The notes beneath the pieces are model-generated. The model was not told the origin of the DNA. It ran no database searches and saw only the letters and a list, made by a program, of their open reading frames with translations. A program made the position numbers and the translations under genes. Positions 7,053 to 10,749 of a stretch of DNA of 10,749 nucleotides are shown here, piece by piece. The stretch is from contig OMSN01000037.1 of NCBI GenBank assembly GCA_900313765.1, forward strand, positions 1 through 10,749, read 5' to 3'. Source of the DNA: an uncultured Eubacteriales bacterium (GTDB lineage Bacteria > Bacillota > Clostridia > Lachnospirales > Lachnospiraceae). The stretch's first letter is position 1; every line of letters begins with the position of its first letter.

Positions 7053-8468
7053 ATGTCAGAAGATAAGAAAGAGATCCGGTCCTGTTTCATGTGCCGGCGC
7101 ACGGAGGAACAGGCAGGAAAACTGATTCAGCTTCCGGGCGGGATCACATTGTGTCAGGACTGTATGCAGAAGTCCTTCGACGCGATGGACAATCCGCAGG
7201 TGCGAAATATGCTGAACCTGCAGAATTTCTCGAATATGCAGAACTTTCCGGATATGGGCATGTTCCGCATGGACCAGTCCGCTGCGGGCGGTCCGGGGGA
7301 GAAACAGGACAGCAGGACAGACAGGAAAAAAGAAGAGAAGAAGCCGAAGGCCATGTTCGATATCGCCTCGCTGCCTGCTCCCCATAAGATCAAGGCGGCT
7401 CTGGATGATTATGTGATCGGTCAGGAATACGCGAAGAAAGTAATCTCCGTGGCTGTATACAACCACTATAAGCGCGTCAGGACCAATACGAATTCTCTGG
7501 ATGAGATCGAGATCGAGAAGTCAAACATGCTGATGATCGGCCCCACGGGAAGCGGTAAGACCTATCTGGTCAGGACCCTGTCCAGACTTCTGGATGTACC
7601 GCTCGCCATTGCGGACGCGACCGCCCTGACAGAGGCAGGATATATCGGTGATGACGTGGAGAGCGTTCTCAGTAAGCTGCTCTCAGCAGCGGACAACGAC
7701 GTGGACCGGGCTCAGACCGGCATTGTATTTATCGATGAGATCGATAAACTGGCCAAGAAACAGAATACCAACCAGAGAGATGTCAGTGGAGAGTCCGTGC
7801 AGCAGGGACTGCTGAAACTTCTCGAAGGCGCACAGATTGAAGTTCCGGTCGGCGCGACCAGCAAGAACGCGATGGTACCGATGACCACCCTGGATACAAA
7901 GAACATACTGTTCATCTGCGGCGGTGCATTTCCGGGACTGGAAGACATCATCAAAGAGAGGCTGACAAGATCCTCACTGATGGGATTCGGCTCCACGCTG
8001 AAGGACCAGTATGATGACGATCCTGACATCCTTACGAGAGTCAAGACGGAGGATCTGCGTAAATTCGGGATGATACCGGAGTTTGTGGGAAGACTTCCGA
8101 TGATCTTTGCGCTTCGCAAGCTTGACAAACAGATGCTGGTACGCATCCTGAAAGAACCCAGGAATGCGATCCTCAAGCAGTATCAGAAGCTTCTGGAACT
8201 GGACGAGGTGAAGCTGGACTTCGATGACGGTGCTCTGGAAGCAATCGCAGAGCAGGCACTGGAGAGAGATACCGGCGCGAGGGCACTGAGATCGATTATC
8301 GAAGAGTTCATGCTGGATATCATGTATGAGATACCGAAGGACGACAACATCGGCCAGGTTCTCATCACCAGGGCATATATTGAACATACGGGTGGTCCCG
8401 TGATTACCATGCGCGGCGCGCAGACACCGCTGCTCGGGGATCGTACACAGGACAGCCATCAACAGTAA
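7053..8468 (+). CDS. clpX: ClpX-family AAA+ unfoldase, probably a divergent paralogue
   Basis: ClpX is a hexameric ATPase that unfolds proteins and feeds them to the ClpP peptidase in the cytoplasm. This 471-residue protein has an N-terminal zinc-binding domain (C11, C14, C34, C37), a long Met/Asn/Lys-rich linker (about 48-100) and a complete AAA+ core. Seen in the core are Walker A GPTGSGKT (163-170), pore loop GYIG (196-199), Walker B IVFIDE (224-229), sensor 1 region ILFICGGAF (285-293), arginine finger FVGR (344-347) and sensor 2 GAR (408-410). The ClpP-docking loop reads MGF (310-312) in place of IGF, with the key Phe kept. The RKH loop expected near 270 reads SKN and its surroundings diverge, so substrate choice may differ. 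Canonical clpX genes usually follow clpP or tig-clpP; here it follows the pseudo-HtrA gene by 10 bases, with AAAGGA 6 bases before the ATG. It could still be the only ClpX of the genome. Confidence 0.88.
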   Translation: MSEDKKEIRSCFMCRRTEEQAGKLIQLPGGITLCQDCMQKSFDAMDNPQVRNMLNLQNFSNMQNFPDMGMFRMDQSAAGGPGEKQDSRTDRKKEEKKPKAMFDIASLPAPHKIKAALDDYVIGQEYAKKVISVAVYNHYKRVRTNTNSLDEIEIEKSNMLMIGPTGSGKTYLVRTLSRLLDVPLAIADATALTEAGYIGDDVESVLSKLLSAADNDVDRAQTGIVFIDEIDKLAKKQNTNQRDVSGESVQQGLLKLLEGAQIEVPVGATSKNAMVPMTTLDTKNILFICGGAFPGLEDIIKERLTRSSLMGFGSTLKDQYDDDPDILTRVKTEDLRKFGMIPEFVGRLPMIFALRKLDKQMLVRILKEPRNAILKQYQKLLELDEVKLDFDDGALEAIAEQALERDTGARALRSIIEEFMLDIMYEIPKDDNIGQVLITRAYIEHTGGPVITMRGAQTPLLGDRTQDSHQQ

Positions 8469-8477
8469 TAGACAGAT

Positions 8478-8500
8478 CTGGGCAGCATGGCCCGGGAGGG
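8478..8500 (+). promoter_or_regulatory. Small hairpin touching the distant rpoD ribosome site
   Basis: In the 46-base gap before rpoD, CTGGGC (8478-8483) can pair with GCCCGG (8490-8495) with one G-T pair and a 6-base loop. The only strong ribosome site, GGAGGG (8495-8500), touches this stem and lies 14 bases from the ATG, further than usual. There is no T-run, so it is not a terminator. Whether it affects rpoD translation is conjecture. Confidence 0.3.
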
Positions 8501-8514
8501 AGCGGTAACATTTT

Positions 8515-9702
8515 ATGAGTGATAACGCACAGGCGCAGTTTGTGCAGACACTGCAGGATATCGTTGATAAGGCAAGGAAAAACAATGATACGATCCGGAT
8601 GGATGAGATCATGGGGGCCTTCGAAGGTATGGACCTTCCGGTCGAACAGATGGAAGAGATCTATGAGCACATCCGGAATCAGAATATCATCGTCATTCAG
8701 GGGAAAGGACCCGAGGACAGCCTGGATGGAGAACCGGATCCGGAAGAGACAGATGATATCCTGATCGATGCCGACGACGATGATCTTCTGGAGACAGAAG
8801 ATGATGAGATTGAAAACCTGGATGATGTGGAGGAAGTCCGCATCGAGGAGACCTCTGAAGTGCTGGAAGGTGTGTCCACGGAGGACCCCGTCCGCATGTA
8901 TCTGAAGGAGATCGGTAATGTTCCGCTGCTCACTTCTGAACAGGAGGTGGATCTGGCAAGACGTGTGGAGGAAGGAGATCCGGAAGCAAAGAAGGCGCTG
9001 ACAGAGGCGAACCTTCGTCTTGTCGTATCCATTGCGAAGAAATATGTCGGCCGCGGCATGCCGTTCCTGGACCTGATCCAGGAAGGCAATATGGGGCTGA
9101 TGAAGGCTGTCGACAAGTTCGACTATACCAAGGGCTATAAGTTCTCGACGTACGCCACATGGTGGATCCGCCAGGCTATAACCCGCGGCATCGCGGATAC
9201 CGGAAGAACGATCCGCGTCCCGGTCCATATGGTCGAGACGATCAACAAGACGCTGCGCATGACCAGGCAGCTGCTGCAGGAACTGGGCCGTGAACCTACC
9301 CCGGAAGAGGTTGCCGATAAACTCGGGGTTCCTGCCTCCAGAGTCCGCGAAGTCCTGAAGATCTCGAGAGATCCGGTTTCCCTCGATACTCCGATCGGTG
9401 AGGAAGATGATTCCCATCTTGGCGATTTCATCGAGGATGATACCGCACTCTCACCTGCAGACAGCGCGACCTTCTCCATGCTGAAGGAAGAACTGTCCAA
9501 TGCCCTCGAATCTCTGACAGAGAGGGAGAGACAGGTTGTTAAGCTGAGGTTCGGACTGGAGGACGGAAGAGCCAGAACACTGGAAGAGGTTGGCAAAGAG
9601 TTCAACGTCACCAGAGAGCGTATCCGTCAGATCGAGGCGAAAGCGCTGCGTAAGCTCAGACATCCCAGCCGCTCCAAGAGGCTGAAGGATTTTCTTACAT
9701 AA
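8515..9702 (+). CDS. rpoD: Primary RNA polymerase sigma factor RpoD/SigA
   Basis: This 395-residue protein directs RNA polymerase to housekeeping promoters. It has a region 1.1-like segment (about 8-62), a very acidic linker (62-118) and region 1.2 ([20 protein letters not shown], 124-143). Region 2 spans about 164-231, with [20 protein letters not shown] at 184-203 and the -10 reading and melting block [17 protein letters not shown] at 208-224. Region 3 follows from [15 protein letters not shown] (231-245), and region 4 (about 334-395) ends in the helix-turn-helix [20 protein letters not shown] (365-384). Length fits Firmicutes SigA. An in-frame TAA at 8506-8508 makes ATG 8515 the only sensible start. 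In most Firmicutes rpoD follows dnaG; here the upstream gene is the ClpX-family protein. FolC starts 2 bases downstream. The strong region 2 and 4 signatures mark it as primary rather than an alternative sigma factor. Confidence 0.96.
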   Translation: MSDNAQAQFVQTLQDIVDKARKNNDTIRMDEIMGAFEGMDLPVEQMEEIYEHIRNQNIIVIQGKGPEDSLDGEPDPEETDDILIDADDDDLLETEDDEIENLDDVEEVRIEETSEVLEGVSTEDPVRMYLKEIGNVPLLTSEQEVDLARRVEEGDPEAKKALTEANLRLVVSIAKKYVGRGMPFLDLIQEGNMGLMKAVDKFDYTKGYKFSTYATWWIRQAITRGIADTGRTIRVPVHMVETINKTLRMTRQLLQELGREPTPEEVADKLGVPASRVREVLKISRDPVSLDTPIGEEDDSHLGDFIEDDTALSPADSATFSMLKEELSNALESLTERERQVVKLRFGLEDGRARTLEEVGKEFNVTRERIRQIEAKALRKLRHPSRSKRLKDFLT

Positions 9703-9704
9703 GA

Positions 9705-10749
9705 ATGTTTACCTACGAACAGGCAGTGGACTATATCGCACAGATACCGAAGTTCACGAAGAAAAATGAACCCGGGAACACCGTGTCGCTGCTCCGGCGG
9801 CTCTCACATCCTGAGCGCAGCTTTCGTGTAGTTCATGTTGCGGGAACCAATGGGAAGGGGAGCGTGTGTGCGTTCCTGGAATCCATTTTCAGGAAGGCCG
9901 GATGCAGGACAGGATTGTTTACTTCCCCGCATCTTGTGCGCATCAACGAGCGGTTCCAGACAGACAGGATCCCGATAGCGGATACAGATTTCCTGGAGGC
10001 GTTTGTGCATGTGCACCAGGCTGTGGAAGAGATGGTCCGGGACGGATATGCCCATCCCACCTACTTTGAGTTTCTGTTCGCGATGGGGATGTGGTATTTC
10101 CGGGAACAGAAGATCGATATCCTTCTGTGCGAGACAGGTCTGGGCGGGCGTCTGGATGCGACGAATACGATTGAAAAGCCAATTCTGACGGTCATCACAT
10201 CGATCAGCCTGGATCATATGGAGTATCTGGGTGACACGATCCCGCAGATCGCCGCTGAGAAGGCCGGCATTATCAAAGAGGGCATCCCGGTTGTCTATGA
10301 CGCATCGAATCCGGAGGCCGCACAGGTGATCCGCCGCGTCGCTGCGGCGAAGGGAAGCAGTGCCATCCCGTGGGAGAGCGCGATGAGCGTGATCACGCAG
10401 CGCTCGGGAAGGTCTGTGACTTTCACACTGACAGGACAAGGTTACAGGGACGTGTCTGTTACAGTCCCGTTTGCCGCTGATTACCAGGCAGCAAATGCTT
10501 CGGTGGCAATGATCGCCGCAGACGTGATCCGGAAAACGGACAGTGCTCTGATGCGGAAACACCCCCTGGAACTTTCCGATATACTGGAAGGCATCGCTCA
10601 GACACAGTGGCGCGGCCGCATGGAAGAGATCCGGAAGGATGTGATCCTGGACGGTGCACACAACGAGGATGGGATCCGGCAGTTTCTGAAAACAGCCGCC
10701 CGGATCGCGGGGACACGGAAGGTGTCCCTCCTGTTTTCAGCTGTTTCGG
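9705..10749 (+). CDS. folC: Folylpolyglutamate synthase / dihydrofolate synthase, 3' end missing
   Basis: FolC adds glutamate to dihydropteroate and/or to folates using ATP, in the cytoplasm. The frame is open from ATG 9705 to the window edge (348 codons). Typical family members are near 430 residues, so perhaps 80 are missing. Signatures in order are P-loop VAGTNGKGSV (45-54), FTSPHLVRINER (72-83), ETGLGGRLDATN (143-154), SLDHMEYLGDT (168-178), EKAGIIK (185-191), WRGRMEEI (302-309) and LDGAHN (315-320). These are the ATP-binding and central-domain motifs of Mur-ligase-like FolC. It begins 2 bases after the rpoD stop without a clear ribosome site of its own (AAGGAT lies about 14 bases upstream), suggesting coupled translation with rpoD. 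Whether it is bifunctional cannot be decided here. Confidence 0.95.
   Translation, partial: MFTYEQAVDYIAQIPKFTKKNEPGNTVSLLRRLSHPERSFRVVHVAGTNGKGSVCAFLESIFRKAGCRTGLFTSPHLVRINERFQTDRIPIADTDFLEAFVHVHQAVEEMVRDGYAHPTYFEFLFAMGMWYFREQKIDILLCETGLGGRLDATNTIEKPILTVITSISLDHMEYLGDTIPQIAAEKAGIIKEGIPVVYDASNPEAAQVIRRVAAAKGSSAIPWESAMSVITQRSGRSVTFTLTGQGYRDVSVTVPFAADYQAANASVAMIAADVIRKTDSALMRKHPLELSDILEGIAQTQWRGRMEEIRKDVILDGAHNEDGIRQFLKTAARIAGTRKVSLLFSAVS

Noticed and set aside
8404..9417. Open frame on the - strand opposite rpoD
   Set aside because: It overlaps the most conserved parts of rpoD and shows no protein family signature.
9804..10661. Open frame on the - strand opposite folC
   Set aside because: The + strand encodes clear FolC motifs throughout this stretch; the reverse frame has none.

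Overview
The window reads as the chromosome of a fairly GC-rich member of the Clostridia, most likely Lachnospiraceae. This is inferred from the mix of AGA/AGG and CGN arginine codons, strong GGAGG-type ribosome binding sites, the Firmicutes-type LCP and RpoD proteins, and long acidic low-complexity tails; no marker for species is present. All genes lie on the + strand, packed with gaps of 2 to 110 bases, and no stretch over 300 bases lacks a gene. No tRNA, rRNA, insertion sequence or CRISPR array was seen.

Region 1 (1-4883) is the 3' part of a surface-polysaccharide locus. It holds the last codons of an unidentified gene, a family 2 glycosyltransferase, a WbaP/WcaJ-type initiating sugar-phosphate transferase, an LCP-family ligase and a second, rhamnosyltransferase-like family 2 glycosyltransferase. 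Together they suggest assembly of a repeat unit on undecaprenyl phosphate by the transferases and anchoring of the finished glycan to peptidoglycan by the LCP protein.

Region 2 (4884-8468) begins with a 110-base gap holding a plausible extended -10 promoter. It encodes a 682-residue membrane-anchored HtrA/DegP-like protein and, 10 bases later, a ClpX-family unfoldase. All three expected catalytic triad residues of the HtrA domain are replaced (His to Trp, Asp to Glu, Ser to Tyr), so it appears to be a pseudoprotease with a PDZ domain. The ClpX keeps its zinc-finger cysteines, Walker motifs, pore loop and a ClpP-docking-like loop, but the RKH substrate loop is replaced and no clpP lies beside it. 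This pair is the most unusual part of the window.

Region 3 (8469-10749) carries rpoD, the primary sigma factor, and after 2 bases folC, which runs off the end. No convincing terminator separates the genes from 4994 onward, so pseudo-HtrA, ClpX, RpoD and FolC may be partly co-transcribed. The usual Firmicutes neighbour dnaG is not upstream of rpoD here.
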